A DNA stretch of 64,000 bases. Origin: a virus. This document shows, in pieces, positions 15,215-23,338 of the stretch (its first letter is position 1; every line of letters begins with the position of its first letter). The position numbers and the translations under genes were made by a program. The notes below the pieces were generated by a model that had not been told where the DNA came from, did no database searches, and was given only the letters and a program-made list of their open reading frames with translations. The DNA lies in the IMG/VR virus record IMGVR_UViG_3300023184_000039, positions 1-64,000 of that record; one strand, 5' to 3'.

Positions 15215-16119
15215 CAGAAGAAGAAGTTGGCATAGTTTCAAAGAATATTCCAAATTTTTCGTGGTTTTTGGCCACCACTGGTTTTGGTTTTATTATTGTT
15301 TTCATTGCCTCAACAATAATGACATTCTCTGGTGCCATTCCATTGTGGCTTGGCACACTTCTAAACCTATTGAGTTTTTATTCATTATTTGACACCCTCC
15401 ATGATTGCATGCATGGTCAAGTGCATGGAAAACACAAAAAACTTAAATGGATGAACAAGGCAATCGGGGTTCCTGCTGGTCTTATAGTGCAACAAGATTT
15501 TTACGGTTGGACACAGCAACACATGGCTCACCATAAATCCACAAATGTGAAGGGTTATGACCCAAACTGGAGCAATAACACTAGTGCTTTGGCGATGTGG
15601 AAGCAGACAATAATTGGATATGTGGTAATGCATATTTACTCAATACCTTTTATTGGGAAAAAAATATGTACGAAAATGTTTACACCACGTCAGTATCTAT
15701 ATTTTGTAAAAGTTTTTCCTCAACAATGGGCAATTCAGATTGTAATCAACTGGTCACTATTTTTTACTTTGGTGTTTATGGGATATGGTAAGTACACTTT
15801 TTGGTTATGGATGTTCCCTTCTTTTGTAAATAGGATTAGAATACATTATCTTTTTGTTTGGACTCCGCATAAAAATAACAAAAATACAGAATCGTACATT
15901 GATACAGCCATACACATAAGACCATTGGGAATTGACAGGATTTACTTTAGACAAGTTCTTGATTACCACCTAATACATCACCTATATCCATTGGTTCCAA
16001 GCAACAGACTCAGAAGGGTTTACAAGGATACGGAGCACATCCTAAGAAGAAATGGAACAGAATTCATTTACGGATGGGGTTGGAAAAATAAAACCGGATT
16101 AATCACCCGAAAAAAGTAA
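15196..16119 (+). CDS. Membrane fatty-acid desaturase 2
   Basis: A 307-residue paralogue of the preceding gene, with HDCMH (69-73), HMAHH (109-113) and HLIHH (258-262) and the shared segments GYGKYTFWLW and NVKGYDP. CAGGAGCACC gives a very good ribosome-binding site at 15196. The ATG at 15211 would instead give an ATGA overlap. The shared gene order and family suggest a tandem duplication that diverged. The two may act on successive positions or different lipids, but that is inference. Confidence 0.8.
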   Translation: MAFHKMTEEEVGIVSKNIPNFSWFLATTGFGFIIVFIASTIMTFSGAIPLWLGTLLNLLSFYSLFDTLHDCMHGQVHGKHKKLKWMNKAIGVPAGLIVQQDFYGWTQQHMAHHKSTNVKGYDPNWSNNTSALAMWKQTIIGYVVMHIYSIPFIGKKICTKMFTPRQYLYFVKVFPQQWAIQIVINWSLFFTLVFMGYGKYTFWLWMFPSFVNRIRIHYLFVWTPHKNNKNTESYIDTAIHIRPLGIDRIYFRQVLDYHLIHHLYPLVPSNRLRRVYKDTEHILRRNGTEFIYGWGWKNKTGLITRKK

Positions 16120-16128
16120 CCAGCCTAT

Positions 16129-17139
16129 ATGAGTAGGAATAGATATACAGCCACCACCCCGGTAATTAATGAAAAAACGATGCTGGAAATATCCAAGTAT
16201 GAAGTAATCAAACTGGGTGGGGGTGTACTTTGTTTTCGGGGTGCTGTAGATATTGACCAAGACATCGTGCTTCCGTGGATTGATAAGAATGCACAGAAAG
16301 CCCACGAAGGAAGATGGCGTTGGTTTACTGATGAAGATGGAAATAAGTATGCCTTAAACGAGGATGACAATAAATTTACATCAGAACAAATTGACGAAGT
16401 TCCAGTAAGAGTTCTTCAGCCAGTCGTCAACGACACAGAAGAACACATGGAAGTTATGTTTAGGGGTTGGGAAGACTCCATATACAAGTGCCTGATTCGA
16501 TACACGCAAGAGTATGCAATGGTGCTGGGAACAATTTGGTGGAGACAACGCGGTCATATACTTAGGTATGACAAGGGTGACTTACTCGGAATCCACAACG
16601 ACAATGACTCCAACTATCGTTCAACTGGAGGAGAAAGATTTATCCCACAAGGGCAGATGCAAATGAGACAGACGGTTGCCGCAATGCTTTACCTCAACGA
16701 TTGCATGGAGTCACCAGAACTTGTTACTGACAGAACATACTCTGGCGGTCAATTATTTTTTCCGTATTTAGATATTGAGCATCAGGCAAAAACTGGGGAC
16801 ATTTTAATATTCCCAACAAACTTTATTGCAACGCACGGAGTTCGACCCGTAACCGCAGGTGAGCGATACGGTTATCTGGAATTTTTTTCACAGGGTAGCC
16901 CTGACCCAGGGCACTACGTTGAAGTGTATGAACCAGACAAGGTTCCTAGTTGGTGTCCGGCGCACTGGCTGGATAATTACTTTGATGATTTTGCTAAATA
17001 CTCATATTGGAGTGCAAAAAATATGCCAACACCAAAAAACGAAAAAGTGGACAATCTGAATCCAGTTCTTCAAAATCGCTCCCTTGAAGGGAAAAACGGA
17101 TTAGCCAAACCCTACAAACACGCTCGGCCTGCTAGTTAA
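16129..17139 (+). CDS. P4H-like 2OG/Fe(II) oxygenase 2
   Basis: A 336-residue protein. HND (His156, Asp158), His236 in ATHGVRPVTAGERYGYL and Arg246 form the facial triad and the 2OG anchor. GGQLFFPYLDIEHQAKTGDILIFP is the conserved jelly-roll strand pair of prolyl-4-hydroxylase-like enzymes. It is longer than most of the others in the island, with an N-terminal IKLGGGVLCFRGAVDID and a C-terminal NMPTPK segment that both have counterparts in the 19104-20027 protein. It probably acts on protein or peptide side chains; substrate unknown. It is converging with the next gene: the two stop codons overlap at TTAA. Confidence 0.82.
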   Translation: MSRNRYTATTPVINEKTMLEISKYEVIKLGGGVLCFRGAVDIDQDIVLPWIDKNAQKAHEGRWRWFTDEDGNKYALNEDDNKFTSEQIDEVPVRVLQPVVNDTEEHMEVMFRGWEDSIYKCLIRYTQEYAMVLGTIWWRQRGHILRYDKGDLLGIHNDNDSNYRSTGGERFIPQGQMQMRQTVAAMLYLNDCMESPELVTDRTYSGGQLFFPYLDIEHQAKTGDILIFPTNFIATHGVRPVTAGERYGYLEFFSQGSPDPGHYVEVYEPDKVPSWCPAHWLDNYFDDFAKYSYWSAKNMPTPKNEKVDNLNPVLQNRSLEGKNGLAKPYKHARPAS

Positions 17140-17756
17140 TCTAGGGTGTAAAAGTTCGTAACAGCATATTTTTCCCCATCAATCACGGGTGCCGCGGCAT
17201 GCCACTGAAGGGCATCAAAGAAAATAATTGTTCCAGCCTGGGGTTTTATGGACATGATGTCAGGGCTGTATCCGTCTATCTTCTTTGAATAAAAACACAA
17301 TTCCCCACCCGTATAGTTGTCGTTTATATAAAAAACCGAAGATAAATGAACCACTGGAAGATTGTTTTTTTTCACCCAATCGGTAATTGACCAATCTTGA
17401 TGGGCTGGAAGGCATTGCCCATTCTTGTACCTAGCAACACCGCCACCTTGCAGACCTATCATTTTACGGTCATATGTATCAAAAATAAGTTGCTTGCACA
17501 TTATGTTGATTGTTGAAATAATCGCATTAATTTCACCCGACAAATGACTGACCCTGTGAGTACGTAGGACTCCATTTGGTACTGGTGTCATGCCCATTTC
17601 GGCCACCTGTTCATCCGTTATTCCACCGCTTGGACTGAACTCATCAAAATTTCCATATGACGCATTTATGTAAAAGTCTGATTTTTTGAGATACTCGGTA
17701 ATTTTTACAAGGGTCTCACTATTAATAAAATTGGTTCTTATAACTGTGTCAAACAT
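17136..17756 (-). CDS. P4H-like 2OG/Fe(II) oxygenase 3
   Basis: A 206-residue protein. HQD (His119, Asp121), His186 in LQWHAAAPVIDGEKYAV and Lys196 in the 2OG-anchoring position (Lys rather than Arg, as in true prolyl-4-hydroxylases). YINDNYTGGELCFY and KPQAGTIIFFD are the typical core strands. It overlaps the upstream methyltransferase-like gene by 8 bases (ATGTTTGA), suggesting co-translation. Target unknown; a peptidyl substrate is possible from family resemblance. Confidence 0.82.
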   Translation of the reverse strand: MFDTVIRTNFINSETLVKITEYLKKSDFYINASYGNFDEFSPSGGITDEQVAEMGMTPVPNGVLRTHRVSHLSGEINAIISTINIMCKQLIFDTYDRKMIGLQGGGVARYKNGQCLPAHQDWSITDWVKKNNLPVVHLSSVFYINDNYTGGELCFYSKKIDGYSPDIMSIKPQAGTIIFFDALQWHAAAPVIDGEKYAVTNFYTLD

Positions 17757-18339
17757 CTAATCTTTTTCCGTAAAAATAGTTACGCGCAATCTGATGGTCA
17801 ACAACATTGCAGTCAATCCACCAGTCCTCATGTTGTTCTTTCCAAATTAATGTATACCCAAGTCCATCAAGTATTTCCCTTTGGGCATCTCTTGTTGACT
17901 CAAGTCTCCAGTACATATTTGCATCGTGCTCAAACACAATTACATTGAATCTGTACTGTGTTAGTGGAATAGATATAAGACCAAGTAGGGTTGAGTGAGG
18001 GGTGAGCGGCTTAATGTGCGTGTCGTATCCTGCATCAATATCAACTTGCAAATAGTCAATTTGCTTAGGGAAGTCATTCTCCTTGAAATATGATAAATAG
18101 TCAAAATCTAGGGCATCGCCAAAGCATGGGTTTGTTCGATTTGATTCAAATTCTTTTCGTTTTTCCTCAACAATCTCAAAAGAAACCCCACACCATTTAT
18201 AGTCCTTTTCAAGATGATAGGTATTACTACCAATCTTTGAGTCAAAGGCGCCAAGTTCTACATAGCAACCATTTTCTTTGTAGCCACTCATCTCAATTGC
18301 AAACTTTTCTTGACTACTCACCCCAAGATACTTATTCAT
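17749..18339 (-). CDS. FkbM-like methyltransferase
   Basis: About 196 residues if started at the ATG at 18339, one base after the upstream stop. An in-frame start at 18474 would overlap the upstream gene by 134 bases. The glycine-rich motif I-like segment NGCYVELGAFDSKIGSNTY, the acidic end of strand 2 (VSFEIVEEK) and IDYLQVDIDAGYD match FkbM-type SAM methyltransferases. These O-methylate sugars or other hydroxyls in glycans and lipids. It sits between two dioxygenases in one leftward operon, which suggests decoration of a common substrate. The exact start is uncertain. Confidence 0.68.
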   Translation of the reverse strand: MNKYLGVSSQEKFAIEMSGYKENGCYVELGAFDSKIGSNTYHLEKDYKWCGVSFEIVEEKRKEFESNRTNPCFGDALDFDYLSYFKENDFPKQIDYLQVDIDAGYDTHIKPLTPHSTLLGLISIPLTQYRFNVIVFEHDANMYWRLESTRDAQREILDGLGYTLIWKEQHEDWWIDCNVVDHQIARNYFYGKRLDV

Positions 18340-18340
18340 A

Positions 18341-19114
18341 TCAATTGACAGTGACACTCTTTTGCAGTTGGTGACACTGGGACACGTCAATTCCAACATC
18401 TTTTCTAAATCCATCCACCCATTGGCGTTGGTTGTTTGTGCCATCCTCATTGGGTATGGCGACGGAATCACCATGGGTAAACCACCTAATAAACACCCAC
18501 CTATCTCCGTCCATCACTGGCGAAACTTCATGGCACCCAATGAAGGATGATGGATAAATAAGCATTGAACCATACTTTGGTTTTATTGTCAGACCCCACA
18601 TTCTGAATGCAACTTCACCACCTTCGTACTGGTCGTTTAAAAATAAAACAGATGTAAGCGTGTTTTTTATTGCGGCGAGTGATACTGGTTCAAGGGAGTC
18701 ACCCTGATAAGGAAGCGCCACATCGGAATGAGGGCCAATAGAATGTCCTGGAGAATATCTGAGCAAATGACCAGGTGTTCTGTTGGTTACACATGGGATT
18801 GCGGCTGGAAAAATTTTACAATATTCAAGTAGGCCAACATACGAACATTTATCAAACTCAGAAAACGGCCATTGGTTTTTGGAATTAACATTATACACGT
18901 ATGGCTTTGTGGGAATAATATCATTTTCAATTTCGTATCCACCTTTGTTTATTGATACATCCTTTTTTTCTCCTAGATTATTCAAACCCAAAGAGTAACC
19001 ATGTGGGAGTACCGAGTGACTAATAAAATTCAAAATAGACAAATATGTCCCTGGTTCACCATCCAGGATATCTTCAATGTAAATGATTCCGCCGCCAAGA
19101 TGTTCAGTATTCAC
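18341..19114 (-). CDS. P4H-like 2OG/Fe(II) oxygenase 4
   Basis: A 257-residue protein. HSD (His129, Asp131), His195 in GCHEVSPVMDGDRWVF and Arg205 are present, with FLNDQYEGGEVAFR and KPKYGSMLIYP core strands. Its N-terminal 120 residues differ from the other copies and may set specificity. It overlaps the upstream oxygenase gene by 11 bases and ends one base before the FkbM-like start, so it belongs to a leftward operon running from about 20823 down to 17136. Confidence 0.82.
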   Translation of the reverse strand: MNTEHLGGGIIYIEDILDGEPGTYLSILNFISHSVLPHGYSLGLNNLGEKKDVSINKGGYEIENDIIPTKPYVYNVNSKNQWPFSEFDKCSYVGLLEYCKIFPAAIPCVTNRTPGHLLRYSPGHSIGPHSDVALPYQGDSLEPVSLAAIKNTLTSVLFLNDQYEGGEVAFRMWGLTIKPKYGSMLIYPSSFIGCHEVSPVMDGDRWVFIRWFTHGDSVAIPNEDGTNNQRQWVDGFRKDVGIDVSQCHQLQKSVTVN

Positions 19115-20027
19115 TTTGATTATTTCTCACTATCTGAATTGCTCTCATGTTTTTGGTTGGGTTTTGATTTAGGTATTCAAGAAGGTCTTTTTTGAGTGTG
19201 GGCATATAAACATTGGTTGAGTACTGGGCAACATCTGGAAATTCGGCTGGGTCAATGACGGATTCATCATACTTTTCATTAGGCGAACCATAACAATACC
19301 AACCCAAATATGAGTATCTTGTTCCACTATTTACTGGTTTCACTTCATGGGCAGCCATATAATTTGATGGAAAAAATAGAATATCTCCACGGTTTGGCGA
19401 ATACTCAATATCTAGGTAGGTAAAATAGTGGTTTCCACCCATAAAATGTTCGCCAGAATTGTTGAAGTACACAATGCACGAAACATTATTTCTTTGAGCA
19501 AGTTGGTTTGCTGGATGTGGTTGTCCATATTCATAGTCGGCACTCGTGTCTGAATGTTCACCAAGAAACGATTTGTTTTTGTCAAGATATGCAACAACAT
19601 GCCCTTTTACTTTCCACCAAATACTTTTGTATGCAACTGGGTATTGTTCAATATATCTCAGCAAATAAAAATCTTTTACTTTTTCTATAAAATCAAGAGT
19701 TTTTATTGCTGTTTCATCTTTGTCAAGGTGTGGAGACGAAAAACGTTTAGGCATTTTCTCTACACCAGATGGACCAAATGCATACAAGCTTCTGTTTAGG
19801 TAATGTTTTATTTTGCCATTGTTGTCAAATACTGGTGTGTATGAAGAAGCAAACTCCGACATCACACCATTGGTGCAGAACAAATCACACCATTCCCAGT
19901 CAAGCTCAATTGCATTCCGAAACAAAATAACTCCACTACCAAGAATTTCTGCAGTGACATTATTATTCGCATTAATGTGTTCACCAGAAATATTTTGTTC
20001 AGTTTGACTAATTGTTGCATCATTCAT
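19104..20027 (-). CDS. P4H-like 2OG/Fe(II) oxygenase 5
   Basis: A 307-residue protein with HSD (His158, Asp160), His227 in MAAHEVKPVNSGTRYSYLGWY and Arg237, and TYLDIEYSPNRGDILFFP. It is a paralogue of the 16129-17139 protein: shared GVILFRNA N-terminal strand, the same TYLDIE/YLDIE core, the post-triad YGSPN/QGSPD turn and a C-terminal YMPT segment. The two lie in opposite orientation. TGTGATACTG sits 7-18 bases before the ATG and could be a -10 element giving a nearly leaderless transcript. Confidence 0.82.
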   Translation of the reverse strand: MNDATISQTEQNISGEHINANNNVTAEILGSGVILFRNAIELDWEWCDLFCTNGVMSEFASSYTPVFDNNGKIKHYLNRSLYAFGPSGVEKMPKRFSSPHLDKDETAIKTLDFIEKVKDFYLLRYIEQYPVAYKSIWWKVKGHVVAYLDKNKSFLGEHSDTSADYEYGQPHPANQLAQRNNVSCIVYFNNSGEHFMGGNHYFTYLDIEYSPNRGDILFFPSNYMAAHEVKPVNSGTRYSYLGWYCYGSPNEKYDESVIDPAEFPDVAQYSTNVYMPTLKKDLLEYLNQNPTKNMRAIQIVRNNQSEY

Positions 20028-20067
20028 GTTGCAACAGTATCACAAACAAATCATTCTCATCAATGAC

Positions 20068-20823
20068 TTAATCTTTAATAAATATGGTCTTTCCGTCCTG
20101 CACTGAATGGAAGACAAATCCATTCAGGGATAGTAAATATTTATGCATTTTCCAATAGGATTGATTGACAGTTGCAACACTATAAAGTCTTCTGGAATCA
20201 CTGCTGTTCTTCAATACTAGATACCCTCCATGTTTTAGAGAGTCAGTAAGTTTTTTCAACAATTTTGTATTTTGATGTACTTCCATTGCTTGAATTGATA
20301 TAAGTGAAAATTTCTCTGATTCATTTGCATTGGGGTCAATATCGTCATAAGATAATGCACTGTATGAATGATTCTTTGTCACATCGTACTCATCTCGAAT
20401 AAAGTTTTCATATACATACAACGAGTCATTGTTGATAAGACTCCATTTTGTATCTATATTTTTTGATTGCGCTAAAGCAAGAAATTGTATTTCGTGCATT
20501 ATGGACAAATGACCAGAAATCAAAATGTTACTTCTATCTGCGGCCAGGGTCTCAATGAAGTAAGACCTTGCACTTAATTCACCAACAGTAACAAATCCAA
20601 TATTTTTTGTGGCGAGCACATCGTAAAGCATCATCTCTGGGTCGTGGGGTGGGCGAGCAATAAGCCGCTTGTCAAGATTTAATGTATTTCTATGGTCAAC
20701 AACATTTTGACAAATTTCACCCTCTATTTCAACAAGATTCAAACCACTATATTTTGTTGTTGAATTTGTTGAAATTGCTACAGCAACACCAGCAGTAACA
20801 CTGTTCTTGGAGTTTTCAGCCAT
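20068..20823 (-). CDS. Methyltransferase-like protein (divergent)
   Basis: A 251-residue protein. The C-terminal 90 residues follow the end of a class I SAM-methyltransferase fold: FSLISIQAMEVHQN (post-motif strand), LLKKLTDSLKHGGYLVLKNSSD (helix + GG-turn + strand) and a final strand/hairpin ending in TIFIKD. The glycine-rich SAM motif is not obvious (GFVTVGELSAR is a poor match), so it may be degenerate or a non-catalytic relative. It overlaps the next upstream small gene by 8 bases. Function not assigned. Confidence 0.5.
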   Translation of the reverse strand: MAENSKNSVTAGVAVAISTNSTTKYSGLNLVEIEGEICQNVVDHRNTLNLDKRLIARPPHDPEMMLYDVLATKNIGFVTVGELSARSYFIETLAADRSNILISGHLSIMHEIQFLALAQSKNIDTKWSLINNDSLYVYENFIRDEYDVTKNHSYSALSYDDIDPNANESEKFSLISIQAMEVHQNTKLLKKLTDSLKHGGYLVLKNSSDSRRLYSVATVNQSYWKMHKYLLSLNGFVFHSVQDGKTIFIKD

Positions 20824-21124
20824 TTTTTATACCTCTAGCAATACTTAACGACCAATTTGCCAATCGAATTTCTTGACTTAATCCAAGTCTTGTTTTAAGC
20901 AAATATGCTTTCGCGCTATGTAAATTACTTCCATAAACATTTACATCTCTTGCACCAGTAATTTCATCAATTTCATTTATGACAACATCAATGGCTGGAA
21001 GAGTGGATGAATCAATGTAGGCCCCAGAAGCCATAGCAATAACAATATATTTGTATGTTGATTGCTCTATGTCCGCATCAACATCGTAGATATTGGCATC
21101 TGTTGGCTCCCATGTTTTTATCAT
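20816..21124 (-). CDS. Hypothetical protein
   Basis: A 102-residue acidic protein with no recognised family. It has an N-terminal segment TWEPTDANIYDVDADIEQSTYKYIVIAMASGAY, a helical middle (LPAIDVVINEIDEIT) and a basic C-terminal helix (RLANWSLSIARGIKNG). It is tightly packed with neighbours (8-base overlap downstream, 1-base overlap region upstream). It is one of four small linked genes within the island. Confidence 0.5.
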   Translation of the reverse strand: MIKTWEPTDANIYDVDADIEQSTYKYIVIAMASGAYIDSSTLPAIDVVINEIDEITGARDVNVYGSNLHSAKAYLLKTRLGLSQEIRLANWSLSIARGIKNG

Positions 21125-21315
21125 TACAAATCACCACCGGTAACATGTAGGCAATCAATAGATACATGATTCTTGCCGTCACCCGCAATTTTCCAAGAAC
21201 TTGTTTTTTTGTCAAAAGATACAACCTGTTGATTCAATTGTTCTTTTGAGTCTCTTGGCTGAAGGTAGGGGGCTGATTTTTCCACTTCTGGAATAATTGG
21301 AATATTGATTTCCAT
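21124..21315 (-). CDS. Small hypothetical protein
   Basis: About 63 residues from the ATG at 21315 (GAGATGTAATTTT upstream); an ATG at 21330 would overlap the preceding gene. It starts with a Pro-rich N-terminus (EINIPIIPEVEKSAPYLQP) and a beta-like core (VVSFDKKTSSWKIAGDGKNHVSIDCLHV). No family is recognised. Its single-base overlap with the next gene supports it as part of the operon. Confidence 0.45.
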   Translation of the reverse strand: MEINIPIIPEVEKSAPYLQPRDSKEQLNQQVVSFDKKTSSWKIAGDGKNHVSIDCLHVTGGDL

Positions 21316-21319
21316 AAAA

Positions 21320-21568
21320 TTACATCTCATTCAATTTTGTTAATGCTGCAATTTGTTTTTTTAGGGAAGCATGGTTGTTGTAATCTGTTGCATTGTCATC
21401 CGTCAGGGCAAAAGGAATGTCGTAAGAATCTCCAATTGATGCAATATCAATGCCCAACAATGCACACAATGTATAAATTGAGTATTCAAGAAGGTCTGTG
21501 GCTTCTGCTTTTGCTTCAATTAATCTTTCTGCAGATAACAATGTTGTGCGCACCGTCATATTATTCAC
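21320..21568 (-). CDS. Small hypothetical helical protein
   Basis: An 82-residue mainly helical protein: SAERLIEAKAEATDLLEYSIYTLCALLGID, then an acidic loop and a Lys-rich C-terminal helix (LKKQIAALTKL). No family is recognised. It overlaps the upstream gene by 8 bases. It could be a chaperone-like or structural small protein; nothing in the sequence decides. Confidence 0.45.
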   Translation of the reverse strand: MNNMTVRTTLLSAERLIEAKAEATDLLEYSIYTLCALLGIDIASIGDSYDIPFALTDDNATDYNNHASLKKQIAALTKLNEM

Positions 21569-21806
21569 CTCTCAAATTTGCAATTTGTTCTTCGAGTTTT
21601 TCAACTTGCAAACCCAAACTTTTGATATGTTCATGGTTTGGGAGGGGGGTGGAATCGGCACCAACTGCTGGGGTGAATGTTTTTGGTTCAAATGCATCTG
21701 TATCCATTTCTTCTGTGAGCAAAAGCAAAAATAGGCGATTTTTCAGTGTCGTAAGAGCGTCGTTATATATCGACAACTTTCGTGAGTCCGATAGGTTGAA
21801 TTCCAT
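21561..21806 (-). CDS. Small hypothetical coiled-coil protein
   Basis: 81 residues from the ATG at 21806, which has GGGAGATGCA in front. An earlier ATG at 21818 is inside that ribosome-binding site. A helical N-terminal half (LSDSRKLSIYNDALTTLKNRLFLLLL), a Pro/Asp-rich linker and a C-terminal coiled coil (IKSLGLQVEKLEEQIANLRGE) are visible. It is the first gene after a likely leftward promoter at about 21841-21853. Confidence 0.5.
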   Translation of the reverse strand: MEFNLSDSRKLSIYNDALTTLKNRLFLLLLTEEMDTDAFEPKTFTPAVGADSTPLPNHEHIKSLGLQVEKLEEQIANLRGE

Positions 21807-21840
21807 TGCATCTCCCAATAATGTTAAAAATATTGTGTTC

Positions 21841-21853
21841 CTGTATTATACAG
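21841..21853 (-). promoter_or_regulatory. Likely leftward -10 box within palindrome
   Basis: CTGTAT-T-ATACAG is a perfect palindrome. On the leftward strand it contains TATAAT (21850-21845), preceded directly by TG. It lies about 40 bases upstream of the start at 21806. The -35 match is poor. The palindrome could be an operator covering the -10 box. Confidence 0.45.
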
Positions 21854-21886
21854 TACCACATAGAGAAATTGGGTAGTTGTGGTGTG

Positions 21887-21917
21887 CACCATCCCTACAC
21901 CCATGAGGGAATTGGTG
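21887..21917. other. Strong hairpin downstream of 21924 gene
   Basis: CACCATCCCT (21887-21896) pairs with AGGGAATTGGTG (21906-21917), with a small internal bulge, just after the stop of the leftward oxygenase at 21924. No T-run follows on either strand. It may act as a Rho-dependent stop, a 3'-end stabiliser or a weak terminator. Confidence 0.35.
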
Positions 21918-21923
21918 CTGTGA

Positions 21924-22592
21924 TTACTCGTAGTGAAACAACCCATTGGACAGGGCTACTGGCGGGCACTCTTTGTGCCAAAGGTTGATTACAAGCACGC
22001 TTCTTTTTCCAGATACCACCGGTGTAGTCCCATGGACAGTGTGCCCAGCATCAAACATTATCAACCTATTGGGACTACAAAAGATTCTTTCGCGCTCCTC
22101 AATTGGTGACGGTTCTATTTTCTCAAGACCATCCTGGGTTCCATTTTTGACAATGGTTTTATGTATTTCCAGATAGCCACCTTCCACCCCAGTATTGGTG
22201 TTTGGATAATATACCGAACCCCAGTGTGGTCCGTTCAATATTTTTGTATTTGCATATTCAAAAGTATCCTCATCTAGATGGGGTGGCAAATTCTGACCAA
22301 CTTCAAAAGTCCGAGCCCAGTACTCAAACCCAAGAACATCCTCCTCAGCAAAAGGCATGTTGGGTCGCCAGATAGCCTCAATCAAAATTTTTGCAGTTGT
22401 ATTGGCGCTACCCTTCCACCAACCATCCCAAAACATGTATGGAGCAAATACCTTTGCACCAGGTTCGTGGTATTGATTTAACCTAGAACCAATGCCCTCT
22501 TCGTTCCCCATCGATTGAGGGAACAAATTCCTATCATTCTTAATCAAGGATAGTAATTTTTCATCTTTGATATAATTATCAATAACAAGCAT
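21924..22592 (-). CDS. P4H-like 2OG/Fe(II) oxygenase 6
   Basis: A 222-residue protein. HLD (His105, Asp107), His187 in AGHTVHGTTPVVSGKRSVLVINLW and Arg197 are present. GSVYYPNTNTGVEGGYLEI and NRLIMFDAG are core strands. The N-terminal half is Trp-rich (WDGWWKG, EAIWRP, FEYWAR), unlike the other copies. It has its own upstream non-coding gap (22593-22636), so it may be transcribed separately or with the DUF6065 gene. Confidence 0.8.
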   Translation of the reverse strand: MLVIDNYIKDEKLLSLIKNDRNLFPQSMGNEEGIGSRLNQYHEPGAKVFAPYMFWDGWWKGSANTTAKILIEAIWRPNMPFAEEDVLGFEYWARTFEVGQNLPPHLDEDTFEYANTKILNGPHWGSVYYPNTNTGVEGGYLEIHKTIVKNGTQDGLEKIEPSPIEERERIFCSPNRLIMFDAGHTVHGTTPVVSGKRSVLVINLWHKECPPVALSNGLFHYE

Positions 22593-22636
22593 AATTTCCT
22601 TAACTCATCATAAAAAACTAATATTTTAAACTAAAT

Positions 22637-23338
22637 TTATGTTGGTTCATTTAGCTTTGGGAGACCGGTAAACGATGGTCCAATTTTATTTCCATCAGCA
22701 TCAATTCCAGTCCTAATGCCCCTTGTCCATGTCCAGGGGTTATTCTTGTTGTTGGCCATTTTCATATTACCGTATTTTTGTCTACTTTTCATTAGTTCTG
22801 GTTTATCCCAAAGGTTTTCAACCACGAACTCAGTGTTTTCGTGAACCAAACTATCAAACATTGAAAAAAACATAAACGGCATTCCGGCCTCAAAGGTCAC
22901 TGGTTCTCCAACTTTGGTGATTGCCCAGTTCATCTGAAATTCGTCTGGCCACCAACTACTTGGGATTATCGCAGACAACGGTGATGCTCCATCAACTAGA
23001 TAGTTTGGTGAACCACCAATCCATGTCTCGTATCCATCTTCCGTACCAAAGGCCCATCCAGTCGAAAACGAAACCATTCCGATTATCCCGCCGTAGGCAA
23101 TTTGACGACCCTCATACTCCGCTCCAGAAATTATTGTTGGCACAGTGTTCCCACCGTCCCACTTCGCAACAACATCCTGCTGGAGGATTAACTCCCACCC
23201 ATAGACATTTGCATACGTCATCGGAAGACACTGGTATGCATGCTTGTTGTATGTGTTATCCATCCATTCACGCTTAATCCGTGATTGTTTTATCTCTGGT
23301 GGATTTTGTGTTGTTCTTGTTAATGTAAATTTAGGCAT
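22637..23338 (-). CDS. DUF6065-family protein
   Basis: A 233-residue protein matching my recollection of the DUF6065 pattern: CLPMTYANVYGWEL near residue 37, WDGGN, FGTEDGYETWIGGSPNYLVDGASPLSAIIPSSWWPDEFQMNW, and EAGMPFMFFSMF. The family is found in bacteria and phages, often near 2OG oxygenases, with no known reaction. The many aromatic and acidic residues suggest a small-molecule or peptide-binding beta fold. It overlaps the upstream oxygenase gene by 8 bases, indicating co-translation with oxygenase 7. Confidence 0.7.
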   Translation of the reverse strand: MPKFTLTRTTQNPPEIKQSRIKREWMDNTYNKHAYQCLPMTYANVYGWELILQQDVVAKWDGGNTVPTIISGAEYEGRQIAYGGIIGMVSFSTGWAFGTEDGYETWIGGSPNYLVDGASPLSAIIPSSWWPDEFQMNWAITKVGEPVTFEAGMPFMFFSMFDSLVHENTEFVVENLWDKPELMKSRQKYGNMKMANNKNNPWTWTRGIRTGIDADGNKIGPSFTGLPKLNEPT

